A stretch of DNA of 7,513 bases from Bacteroidales bacterium (GCA_031260845.1 JAISKR010000269.1:1-7513), one strand, 5' to 3'; shown: positions 1-5,733, counted from the first letter of the stretch. Program-made: numbers and translations. The notes: generated from the letters alone by a model not told the origin.

Positions 1-20
1 GCCTGCTATCCACCTGATAA

Positions 21-54
21 ACTTGCGATATTCAAAACTTACGATATTCAAAAC
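21..54. repeat. 16-bp tandem repeat, two copies
   Basis: Two head-to-tail 16-bp units occupy 21-36 and 37-52. They share ACTTnCGATATTCAAA and differ at one position (G25 versus A41), and the start of a third unit (AC) follows. The core CGATATTCAAAAC is exact at 26-38 and 42-54. The repeat ends about 43 bp before the -33 element of the rpsH promoter. Its role is unknown: it could be a pair of protein-binding sites, or a short duplication left in the tail of something upstream. Confidence 0.7.
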
Positions 55-97
55 GATAAAATAAAGGCTACAACAGTAAAAAAAAAATAGATAATTG

Positions 98-127
98 TTG
101 TTTTTAATAAAAAAGGTTGTACCTTTG
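98..127 (+). promoter_or_regulatory. Bacteroidota-type promoter for rpsH and the spc block
   Basis: TTG at 98-100 and TACCTTTG at 120-127 are separated by 19 bp. This fits the -33 (TTTG or TTG) and -7 (TAnnTTTG) consensus recognised by the primary sigma factor of Bacteroidota, with the -7 box a perfect match. Transcription would start near 133, giving a leader of about 85 nt before the rpsH start. No gene of the usual upstream spc order (rplE, rpsN) lies between this site and rpsH, so the promoter probably drives rpsH through infA. The match is read directly; its activity is inferred. Confidence 0.75.
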
Positions 128-150
128 CCGTCCGAAATTTTAAGATAGAT

Positions 151-169
151 ATAGGTATTTTTTACCTAT
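151..169 (+). promoter_or_regulatory. Leader hairpin upstream of rpsH
   Basis: ATAGGTA (151-157) pairs perfectly with TACCTAT (163-169) across a five-T loop, inside the predicted 5' untranslated region. An outer helix, GATA (144-147) with TATC (175-178), could extend it across an internal loop. No T-run follows the 3' arm, so it does not look like a terminator. In ribosomal protein operons such leader structures often bind a protein encoded by the operon, and S8 is the known regulator of the spc operon in E. coli. That link is only inference here. Confidence 0.45.
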
Positions 170-217
170 TTGGATATCGATTTTTAATTAAATAAATAAT
201 CATCAAAACCAGTAAAA

Positions 218-622
218 ATGACTGATCCGATAGCAGATTTGCTGACCCGTATTCGCAATGGCATCCTTGCCCGTCACAGGGTGGTGGAATGTCCGGCGTC
301 GAATATCAAGAAAAATATCGTCAAGATATTATTCGAGAAGGGTTACATTCTCAATTACAAGTTTGAAGAGGCGGGCGAACAATTTCCGCAAGGCAATATC
401 AAGATTGCACTCAAGTACAATCCTGAAACCAAGCAGCCTGCCATTAAATCAATTCAACGCGCGAGCCGCCCCGGTTTGCGCAAGTACGTTAACCACGACA
501 AACTTCCCCGTGTACTGAACGGTTTGGGAATTGCCGTCATCTCTACCTCACAGGGCGTGATGACCGACAAAGAAGCCCGCCAGAAGAACATTGGCGGAGA
601 AGTAATTTGTTACGTTTATTAA
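218..622 (+). CDS. rpsH: 30S ribosomal protein S8
   Basis: This is ribosomal protein uS8, a primary 16S rRNA-binding protein of the 30S platform that binds the central domain (helix 21 region). The 134-residue product begins [14 protein letters not shown], the normal S8 N terminus, which fixes the ATG at 218. The C-terminal S8 signature is at residues 103-121 ([19 protein letters not shown]), followed by the usual end [10 protein letters not shown]. From memory it looks a few residues longer than typical Bacteroidales S8 around residues 51-59 (EAGEQFPQG), in a surface region between the two domains. No Shine-Dalgarno sequence precedes the start. It is the first gene of the block, whereas rpsN and rplE normally precede it. 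In E. coli S8 also represses translation of its own operon, and the structured leader would suit a similar role, unproven here. Confidence 0.97.
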   Translation: MTDPIADLLTRIRNGILARHRVVECPASNIKKNIVKILFEKGYILNYKFEEAGEQFPQGNIKIALKYNPETKQPAIKSIQRASRPGLRKYVNHDKLPRVLNGLGIAVISTSQGVMTDKEARQKNIGGEVICYVY

Positions 623-627
623 GGAGG
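621..627 (+). promoter_or_regulatory. Strong Shine-Dalgarno sequence for rplF
   Basis: AAGGAGG overlaps the rpsH stop codon (TAA at 620-622) and lies 8 nt before the rplF ATG, which is near-ideal spacing for the anti-Shine-Dalgarno end of 16S rRNA. None of the other starts in this window has a comparable sequence. Bacteroidota generally do not rely on Shine-Dalgarno pairing, so a perfect site on one gene stands out. Confidence 0.8.
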
Positions 628-635
628 AAAAGAAA

Positions 636-1193
636 ATGTCAAGGATAGGAAAATTACCCATAGCATTACCTGATAAGGTAACAATTACAGTACAGCCCGA
701 CAATACAGTCGTGGTGAAAGGACCTCTCGGCGAGTTGAAACAAAAAGTGGACGCCGATATTACCGTAAAGGTCGAAAACAACCAACTTTTAGTAAGCCGT
801 CCCACCGACCAACGCCGCCATCGCGCACTGCACGGGTTATACCGTTCGCTGCTCAACAATATGGTGACGGGCGTCTCGACAGGGTTCAGCATACAGCAAG
901 AATTAGTAGGCGTCGGTTACAGAGCCGAAGCCAAAGGTCAGTTACTCGAAATGAGTTTGGGCTACTCGCATGACATTGTTATCGCGTTGCCCAAAGAAAT
1001 CAAAGTAACGACAGTTACCGAAAAGCGTTCTAACCCTATCGTCACACTGCAAAGCATCGACAAGCAGTTGCTGGGACACGTAGCGGCTAAAATACGCTCA
1101 CTTCGCGCACCCGAACCTTACAAAGGCAAAGGTATCAAGTTTGTTGGTGAAACGCTTCGCCGCAAAGCAGGCAAATCAGCCAGCGCTAAATAA
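636..1193 (+). CDS. rplF: 50S ribosomal protein L6
   Basis: This is ribosomal protein uL6, which binds 23S rRNA near the sarcin-ricin loop and the factor-binding site of the 50S subunit. The 185-residue product starts MSRIGKLPIALP, typical of L6, and has the two repeated alpha/beta domains expected of the family. The diagnostic C-terminal motif PEPYKGKGI is at residues 159-167, followed by a basic tail ending KAGKSASAK. The length matches bacterial L6 (about 175-190). The ATG lies 13 nt after the rpsH stop and is preceded by AAGGAGG, so both the start and tight coupling with rpsH are well supported. Confidence 0.98.
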   Translation: MSRIGKLPIALPDKVTITVQPDNTVVVKGPLGELKQKVDADITVKVENNQLLVSRPTDQRRHRALHGLYRSLLNNMVTGVSTGFSIQQELVGVGYRAEAKGQLLEMSLGYSHDIVIALPKEIKVTTVTEKRSNPIVTLQSIDKQLLGHVAAKIRSLRAPEPYKGKGIKFVGETLRRKAGKSASAK

Positions 1194-1224
1194 TTTTATT
1201 AATGTATAAAGATAATAAAAAGAA

Positions 1225-1581
1225 ATGGCATTAACAAAAATAGAAAGGCGGGAACGCATCAAGAGAAGAATCCGCAAGGTGGTTTCCGGAACGGCTGAAA
1301 AGCCCCGTCTGTCGGTCTTTCGCAGCAACAATCAGATTTATGTGCAACTCATTGACGACGCTTCCGGCGTTACCTTGCTGAGCGCTTCATCGCGCTGCAA
1401 AGAAGTTGCAGGACAGAAAGGAAACAAAACCGAACAGGCAAAGGCAGTCGGAAAATTAGTGGCGGAACGTTCCCTCGCCAAGGGCGTCACCAATGTGGTG
1501 TTCGACCGCAACGGCTACCTGTATCACGGAAGAGTTAAATCATTAGCCGACGCAGCACGGGAAGGCGGATTAAAATTTTAA
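1225..1581 (+). CDS. rplR: 50S ribosomal protein L18
   Basis: This is ribosomal protein uL18, which binds 5S rRNA together with L5 and helps dock it on the central protuberance of the 50S subunit. The 118-residue product has the very basic N terminus typical of bacterial L18 ([17 protein letters not shown], residues 6-22) and the core [19 protein letters not shown] (27-45). It ends with the conserved pattern [26 protein letters not shown]. Length is normal. The 31-nt gap from rplF is the longest inside the block, is AT-rich and shows no promoter. No Shine-Dalgarno sequence is visible; the start is chosen from the family N terminus. Confidence 0.97.
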   Translation: MALTKIERRERIKRRIRKVVSGTAEKPRLSVFRSNNQIYVQLIDDASGVTLLSASSRCKEVAGQKGNKTEQAKAVGKLVAERSLAKGVTNVVFDRNGYLYHGRVKSLADAAREGGLKF

Positions 1582-1587
1582 AATATC

Positions 1588-2103
1588 ATGTCAACAAGTA
1601 TTCGTAAAGTAAAAACAGCCGATTTGGAATTGAAAGACCGCTTAGTTAGTATCCAGCGTGTTACCAAAGTGACCAAAGGCGGGCGTACATTCAGTTTTTC
1701 CGCTATCGTAGTGGTAGGCAATGAAAACGGCATTGTAGGTTATGGATTGGGAAAATCCAATGAAGTGACCTCTGCCATCGCAAAAGGAGTGGAAGACGCC
1801 AAGAAGAATCTTATCAAGGTACCCATTTACAACAAGACGTTACCGCACGAGCAAATTGCCCACTATGGTGGAGCGACAGTGTTCATGCGTCCCGCATCAC
1901 CCGGTACAGGTGTGAAGGCAGGAGGCGCCATGCGAGCAGTGCTCGAAACAGTAGGCGTACATGACGTGCTCGCCAAGTCGAAAGGCTCATCGAATCCGCA
2001 CAACTTGGTGAAAGCCACATTTGAGGCTTTGACACAGTTGCGCGATGCACGGACTATCGCTCAACAGCGCGGTATTTCAATTGAACAAGTGTTTAACGGT
2101 TAA
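1588..2103 (+). CDS. rpsE: 30S ribosomal protein S5
   Basis: This is ribosomal protein uS5, a 30S body protein near the mRNA entry channel that affects decoding accuracy and helicase activity. The 171-residue product has the dsRBD-like N-terminal domain with the S5 signature at residues 31-57 ([15 protein letters not shown], then G-VGYGLGKS). The C-terminal domain follows, with the pattern [25 protein letters not shown] near 96-120 and [16 protein letters not shown] near 133-148. Length is normal. It begins 6 nt after the rplR stop, with no Shine-Dalgarno sequence, so translation is probably coupled to rplR. Confidence 0.98.
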   Translation: MSTSIRKVKTADLELKDRLVSIQRVTKVTKGGRTFSFSAIVVVGNENGIVGYGLGKSNEVTSAIAKGVEDAKKNLIKVPIYNKTLPHEQIAHYGGATVFMRPASPGTGVKAGGAMRAVLETVGVHDVLAKSKGSSNPHNLVKATFEALTQLRDARTIAQQRGISIEQVFNG

Positions 2104-2115
2104 ATAATTAAGAAC

Positions 2116-2292
2116 ATGGCGAAAATAAATATCACATTGACAAGGAGTTTGATTCATGCAAGCAAACGCCAAGTGGCAACTGCCAAAGCATTAGGGCTTG
2201 GCAAAGTCAGTTCAACCGTTGTACATGAAGATACCCCACAGATTCTGGGTATGGTTGAAAAAGTGAATCATCTGGTAAGCGTTGAAAAGTAA
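2116..2292 (+). CDS. rpmD: 50S ribosomal protein L30
   Basis: This is ribosomal protein uL30, a small 50S protein found next to S5 and L15 in most spc operons. The ATG at 2116 opens a 58-codon frame ending TAA at 2290-2292. The product reads [20 protein letters not shown], continues [20 protein letters not shown] and ends [18 protein letters not shown]. The pattern of a beta-strand, the basic helix with the [17 protein letters not shown] segment, then an I-GMV-KV-HLV C terminus is characteristic of L30, and about 58-60 residues is the family length. It begins 12 nt after rpsE and ends 27 nt before rplO. It is complete and undamaged. Confidence 0.97.
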   Translation: MAKINITLTRSLIHASKRQVATAKALGLGKVSSTVVHEDTPQILGMVEKVNHLVSVEK

Positions 2293-2319
2293 TCTTTTTT
2301 AAAACAGAATTGATTAATA

Positions 2320-2775
2320 ATGAATTTAAGTAATCTTACACCGGCAAAAGGCTCGGTACATTTAGAAGGAAAAAGGTTCGGACGTGGACAAGGCAGCGGA
2401 AAAGGCGGCACTTCCACCAAAGGACACAAAGGGCAAAAAGCGATTTCGGGATATTCGCGAAAAGTAGGTTTTGAAGGCGGTCAAATGCCTTTGCAGCGTC
2501 GTTTGCCGAAATTTGGTTTCAAAAATCCGTTCCGCAAGGAGTACAAGGCAATCAATCTGGACGTGTTGGAAGCCTTTGCAGAAAAGAGCGGCAACACCTC
2601 TATTGACGTGAAAACATTGATAGAAGCAGGTTTAGCGCCAAAAAACAGTTTGGTGAAAATTCTGGGTAACGGTACCTTGACCAAGAAATTAGAAGTAAAA
2701 GCACACGCATTTTCAAATTCGGCTAAGTCTGCTATCGAAGCATTGGAAGGAACAGCCGTTGCACTTGAAAACTGA
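2320..2775 (+). CDS. rplO: 50S ribosomal protein L15
   Basis: This is ribosomal protein uL15, an early 50S assembly protein that threads a glycine-rich basic extension into 23S rRNA. The 151-residue product begins MNLSNLTPAKGS and carries the family's glycine/lysine-rich segment at residues 20-44 (FGRGQGSGKGGTSTKGHKGQ and onward). FEGGQMPLQRRLPKFGF follows (51-67), then the globular C-terminal domain. Length is typical. It ends with TGA, whereas the other spc-block genes end with TAA, and its last codons lie inside a 7-bp tandem repeat that continues to the secY start. No Shine-Dalgarno sequence is seen. Confidence 0.97.
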   Translation: MNLSNLTPAKGSVHLEGKRFGRGQGSGKGGTSTKGHKGQKAISGYSRKVGFEGGQMPLQRRLPKFGFKNPFRKEYKAINLDVLEAFAEKSGNTSIDVKTLIEAGLAPKNSLVKILGNGTLTKKLEVKAHAFSNSAKSAIEALEGTAVALEN

Positions 2776-2787
2776 AAACTGAAAATC
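2767..2787 (+). repeat. Triple 7-bp tandem repeat across the rplO/secY junction
   Basis: GAAAACT occurs at 2767-2773 and 2774-2780, followed by a partly changed copy, GAAAATC, at 2781-2787. The repeat covers the last codons and TGA stop of rplO (2773-2775) and the whole 13-nt gap to the secY ATG at 2789. Because the unit is not a multiple of three, gain or loss of a copy within the coding part could change the rplO end or the spacing to secY. Confidence 0.75.
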
Positions 2788-2788
2788 A

Positions 2789-4129
2789 ATGAAATCCTTT
2801 TTTCAAACATTAAAGAATATCTGGAAAATTGAGGAACTTCGTGCAAGAATCCTGTTTACGCTTGGAATATTAGTGGTGTACAGGCTTTGTTCGTTCGTTA
2901 CCATGCCGGGTATAGACCCTACCATGCTGGAGGGATTGCACACCCAAACCGAAGGCGGTCTGATGGGTTTGCTGGATATGTTCTCGGGTGGCGCATTTTC
3001 CAATGCCTCTATCGTGGCGCTGGGAATCATGCCCTACATTTCTGCCTCTATCGTAGTGCAGTTGCTGGGAATCGCCATTCCGTACTTCCAAAAAATGCAG
3101 CGTGAAGGTGAAAGCGGTCGCCGCAAAATCAATCAAATCACTCGTTATCTGACGATTGTGATTTTGATTCTGCAAGCGCCCACTTACCTGCTCAACCTGC
3201 AACACCAGATTCCGGCAGAAGCCTTTTTGCTCGGAACGAGTTATGGCTTATGGGACAAAGTGCTGCATACCGTCATCCTCACCAGTGGAACGATGTTTGT
3301 GATGTGGCTCGGAGAACGTATTACCGACAAAGGTATCGGTAACGGTATCTCATTGATTATCATGGTGGGTATCATCGCAAGACTTCCGCAGTCGCTCGTA
3401 CAGGAGTTGACATGGCGTTTGGAAAGTTCCGGCGGCGGATTGGTTGTCCTGTTGGTGGAAGTGGTCATCTGGCTGATAGTTATTGCAGTTTCCATACTCT
3501 TGGTACAGGGAACGCGCAAAATACCTGTTCAGTATGCCAAACGAATTGTAGGCAACAAGCAATACGGCGGCGTGCGTCAGTATATCCCGCTGAAAGTGAA
3601 TGCAGCAGGCGTTATGCCGATTATCTTCGCACAAGCGTTGATGTTCATACCGGTGACGTTTGCAGGTTTTACCACTTCCGGTGATTCGATGGGCGGTTTT
3701 CTGATTGCCATGACAAATCACTTGGGTTTCTGGTACAACCTTGTGTTCGCATTCCTGATTATTGTTTTCACCTATTTCTACACAGCCGTTACTATCAATC
3801 CCACCCAAATGGCGGAAGATATGAAACGCAACGGCGGATTTATTCCGGGTGTGAAACCGGGTAAGAAAACGGTTGAGTATCTGGACTCTATCATGTCGAG
3901 AATCACTTTGCCCGGCTCGCTTTTTCTGGCATTTGTGGCGATATTGCCCACCTTTGCCCGCTTGCTGAAAATAGGTGATCAATTTGCACAGTTCTTTGGC
4001 GGCACCACCCTGCTGATTATGGTGGGCGTTGTGTTGGATACCCTGCAACAGATTGAAAGCCACCTGTTGATGCGCCATTATGACGGCTTGATGAAAAGCG
4101 GACGTATAAAAGGACGTACCGGAAATTAA
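2789..4129 (+). CDS. secY: Protein translocase subunit SecY
   Basis: SecY is the inner-membrane channel of the Sec system. With SecE and SecG it moves unfolded proteins across, or inserts them into, the membrane, driven by SecA or the ribosome. The 446-residue product has ten hydrophobic segments, near residues 21-38, 73-95, 118-136, 157-174, 185-200, 217-239, 272-293, 313-335, 372-392 and 402-417. After segment 1 comes the plug region (MPGIDPTMLEGL, 39-50). The motif GERITDKGIGNGIS is at 175-188. The basic cytoplasmic loops that contact SecA or the ribosome are QGTRKIPVQYAKR (240-252) and GGFIPGVKPGKKTVEYL (349-365). Length is normal, with no frameshift. Its position between rplO and map is the standard bacterial order. 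Confidence 0.98.
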   Translation: MKSFFQTLKNIWKIEELRARILFTLGILVVYRLCSFVTMPGIDPTMLEGLHTQTEGGLMGLLDMFSGGAFSNASIVALGIMPYISASIVVQLLGIAIPYFQKMQREGESGRRKINQITRYLTIVILILQAPTYLLNLQHQIPAEAFLLGTSYGLWDKVLHTVILTSGTMFVMWLGERITDKGIGNGISLIIMVGIIARLPQSLVQELTWRLESSGGGLVVLLVEVVIWLIVIAVSILLVQGTRKIPVQYAKRIVGNKQYGGVRQYIPLKVNAAGVMPIIFAQALMFIPVTFAGFTTSGDSMGGFLIAMTNHLGFWYNLVFAFLIIVFTYFYTAVTINPTQMAEDMKRNGGFIPGVKPGKKTVEYLDSIMSRITLPGSLFLAFVAILPTFARLLKIGDQFAQFFGGTTLLIMVGVVLDTLQQIESHLLMRHYDGLMKSGRIKGRTGN

Positions 4130-4138
4130 AATTCGTCG

Positions 4139-4924
4139 ATGCTTGTAAAAACGGATCAGGAAATAGAGTGGCTCAGAGCGAGCGCTTTGTTGGTATCAAA
4201 AACACTGGCAGAAGTAGGCAGTATGGTTTGTCCCGGCGTCACAACCTTTGATTTGGACAGACGTGCAGAAGAATATATTCGCGACAATGGCGCTAAGCCC
4301 GGGTTTAAAGGCTATCACGGTTTCCCGAACACCTTGTGCACTTCGGTCAACGGACAGGTTGTTCACGGCATACCCAACCGCAACACGGTTCTGAAAGAAG
4401 GTGACATTGTGTCGGTTGACTGCGGCGTTGTTTGGAACCGTTATTACGGCGACAGCGCCTACACCTTTCCGGTAGGCGAAGTGAGCGAATCGACACGGCG
4501 TTTGCTGCAAGTTACAAAAGAATGTCTGTTCAAAGGCATCGAAGCGGCAATAGCAAGGAACAGGATTGGCGATATAGCGTGGGCTGTGCAGCAACACGCC
4601 GAGAGCAATACTTTTTCAGTGGTTCGCGAATTGGTCGGTCATGGAATAGGCACCAATATGCACGAAGATCCGGAAGTGCCCAATTACGGACGCAGAGGAT
4701 GCGGTTCTCGCCTGCGTAAAAATATGGTGATTTGCATCGAACCGATGATAAACAAGGGCAGGAAAGACGTAGTGGAGGAAAAAGACGGATGGACAATCCG
4801 CACCAAAGACAATCAACCGTCGGCGCATTTTGAACTGACAGTTGCTATCGGCGAACAAAAAGCGGATGTATTGTCCACCTTTGCCTTTATTGACGAAAAA
4901 TTGAAACTTAATTTAGCATCATAA
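4139..4924 (+). CDS. map: Type I methionine aminopeptidase
   Basis: MetAP removes the initiator methionine from nascent proteins whose second residue is small. The 261-residue product has the pita-bread fold pattern with all five dinuclear metal ligands in place: D94 (VDCG), D105 (GDSA), H168 (GHGIG), E201 (EPM) and E232 (FELT). The catalytic-site histidines H76 (VHGIPN) and H175 (NMHEDP) are also present. It has no N-terminal zinc-finger extension, so it is the simple bacterial (type Ia) form. It follows secY by 9 nt, and its TAA stop abuts the GTG start of infA. By proximity it is co-expressed with the ribosomal proteins. Confidence 0.97.
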   Translation: MLVKTDQEIEWLRASALLVSKTLAEVGSMVCPGVTTFDLDRRAEEYIRDNGAKPGFKGYHGFPNTLCTSVNGQVVHGIPNRNTVLKEGDIVSVDCGVVWNRYYGDSAYTFPVGEVSESTRRLLQVTKECLFKGIEAAIARNRIGDIAWAVQQHAESNTFSVVRELVGHGIGTNMHEDPEVPNYGRRGCGSRLRKNMVICIEPMINKGRKDVVEEKDGWTIRTKDNQPSAHFELTVAIGEQKADVLSTFAFIDEKLKLNLAS

Positions 4925-5140
4925 GTGAAGCAACTTTTTATAGAACAGGATGGTACGATATTGGAAGCCCTGTCCAATGCAATGTTTCGCGTTGAATTGG
5001 AAAACGGTCATATCGTTACCGCACACATTTCCGGCAAGATGAGGATGAATTATATCAAAATCCTGCCGGGGGACAAGGTGAAACTTGAAATGTCGCCTTA
5101 CGACCTGACGAAAGGGCGCATCAAGTTCCGCTATAAATAA
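4925..5140 (+). CDS. infA: Translation initiation factor IF-1
   Basis: IF-1 binds the 30S A site and supports IF-2 and IF-3 during initiation. The 71-residue product is a single S1-like OB-fold with the near-universal sequence [20 protein letters not shown] (9-28), then [20 protein letters not shown] (33-52) and [15 protein letters not shown] at the C terminus. The start must be GTG at 4925. The codon immediately before it is the map TAA in the same frame, and the next ATG would delete the first beta-strand. There is no gap and no Shine-Dalgarno sequence, so expression probably depends on ribosomes terminating on map. Normally rpmJ and rpsM would follow; here they do not. Confidence 0.96.
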   Translation: MKQLFIEQDGTILEALSNAMFRVELENGHIVTAHISGKMRMNYIKILPGDKVKLEMSPYDLTKGRIKFRYK

Positions 5141-5164
5141 AGTGCACAACACGATGGAGTGAGG

Positions 5165-5185
5165 AGGCTTTGCACGAAAAAGCCT
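5165..5185 (+). other. Hairpin after infA
   Basis: AGGCTTT (5165-5171) pairs with AAAGCCT (5179-5185), a perfect 7-bp stem with a 7-nt loop, 24 nt after the infA stop codon. No T-run follows directly, because a second hairpin begins at the last base of this one. It may help stabilise the 3' end of the transcript or assist the adjacent terminator. Confidence 0.6.
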
Positions 5186-5217
5186 TAACAGTTCAAATGT
5201 GCTGTTAAAATTTTATT
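5185..5217 (+). terminator. Probable intrinsic terminator of the spc block
   Basis: TTAACAG (5185-5191) pairs perfectly with CTGTTAA (5202-5208) around a 10-nt loop, followed by AA and the T-rich run TTTTATT (5211-5217). The stem is AT-rich and the tail imperfect, so it is a moderate rather than strong intrinsic terminator. It lies 45-77 nt after infA and before the csp promoter region, which is where a terminator would be needed if infA is the last gene of the unit. Confidence 0.6.
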
Positions 5218-5272
5218 GTGTCCAAATCATCACAGAAACGCTTGTAAACCTACTTTCTCTTCTTTTTTTTCA

Positions 5273-5324
5273 TATTTTTGTCAAATTAAAAAGTATTTGT
5301 CAAAAAAAAATGTTATTTTTGTGT
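5273..5324 (+). promoter_or_regulatory. csp upstream region with three spaced TATTT(TT)GT motifs
   Basis: Three similar motifs start at 5273 (TATTTTTGTCAAA), 5294 (TATTTGTCAAA) and 5314 (TATTTTTGTGT), at intervals of 21 and 20 bp, or about two helical turns. The first and third contain perfect Bacteroidota -7 boxes (TAnnTTTG at 5273-5280 and 5314-5321). The best -33 candidate for the 5314 box is TTTG at 5296-5299, but its 14-bp spacer is shorter than the usual 19 or so. Start from the third box would give a leader of about 25 nt; start from the first, about 65 nt. Either could be the csp promoter, or the repeats could bind a regulator. Confidence 0.45.
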
Positions 5325-5352
5325 TTTTATTTATCAATATTTTTTTACAAAC

Positions 5353-5547
5353 ATGAAAGGTAAAGTCAAATGGTTTGATCCCGGCAAAGGTTTTGGGTTC
5401 ATACAGACAGAAGAAGGAAAAGATGTCTTTGTTCATTATTCGGGCATCGTAAAAGAAGGCTTCAAAACCTTGGATCAGGGACAAGAAGTTGAGTTTGAGA
5501 TTACGGACGGCGCAAGAGGTCCTCAGGCAGTTGAAGTAACGTTTTAG
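5353..5547 (+). CDS. Cold-shock domain protein (CspA family)
   Basis: This is a small single-domain nucleic-acid-binding protein. CspA-type proteins bind single-stranded RNA or DNA and act as RNA chaperones, many induced by cold or in growth transitions. The 64-residue product is a single five-strand OB-fold. It begins [18 protein letters not shown], with the RNP1-type motif KGFGFI at residues 12-17 and the RNP2-type motif VFVHY at 25-29, and ends GPQAVEVTF. The aromatic binding face (W7, F8, F14, F16, F26, H28) is intact, with tyrosine at 29 where many family members have phenylalanine. It stands alone, 212 nt after infA and 186 nt before dnaK. Which csp paralogue it is, and whether it is cold-induced, cannot be told from sequence. 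Confidence 0.95.
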   Translation: MKGKVKWFDPGKGFGFIQTEEGKDVFVHYSGIVKEGFKTLDQGQEVEFEITDGARGPQAVEVTF

Positions 5548-5733
5548 GACAACAGGCTGATTTTGGCTCATCCGTTTACTGTGACTTTTTAAATTCGGAT
5601 ATACGCTCATAAATGTCAGTTTGCCGTTAGGAACCTGACAATATGTCGCATTTTAAGCGCAAAAATCTAAATGGCACAATCATTGAATACATAAGATTGT
5701 TAATTTGAATTTTTAAACTTAAAAAACATATAA
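5548..5733 (+). other. csp-dnaK spacer with no strong signal
   Basis: This 186-bp spacer holds no gene. TGTCAG (5614-5619) and CTGACA (5635-5640) form a 6-bp inverted repeat with a 15-nt loop but no T-tail, so it is not a clear terminator. Only imperfect -7 boxes are visible (for example TTAATTTG at 5700-5707, 7 of 8, with no -33 TTG at the right distance). No CIRCE operator (TTAGCACTC/GAGTGCTAA), the HrcA target found before dnaK or groE in many bacteria, is present. How dnaK is expressed is therefore not visible from this spacer. Confidence 0.5.

Noticed and set aside
1..90. Open frame from base 1 to a TAG at 88-90, possibly the C-terminal tail of an upstream gene.
   Set aside because: Only 29 codons are visible, the end is a run of lysines from an A-tract, the frame includes the 16-bp repeat, and I recognise no family. 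It is not enough to call a gene.
1202..1234. Ten-codon ATG frame between rplF and rplR, overlapping the rplR start.
   Set aside because: No ribosome-binding signal, AT-rich chance sequence, and no recognisable leader-peptide feature.
3350..4078. Long reverse-strand open frame (242 codons) antisense to secY.
   Set aside because: It lies wholly within secY, is rich in His, Gln and Cys as expected for an antisense shadow of a membrane protein gene, and matches no family.
5161..5208. AGGAGG at 5162-5167 followed by TTG and a 12-codon frame, a possible leader peptide.
   Set aside because: The spacing to TTG is only 2 nt, TTG starts are rare, Bacteroidota make little use of such sites, and the bases are better explained as the first hairpin arm.
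5141..5352. Possible rpmJ (L36) gene hidden after infA.
   Set aside because: None of the frames shows the KVR-S-K/C-x2-C-like basic pattern of L36; the region is hairpins and AT-rich promoter DNA.
5614..5640. Inverted repeat TGTCAG/CTGACA as a terminator of csp.
   Set aside because: The stem is only 6 bp with a 15-nt loop and is not followed by a T-run.
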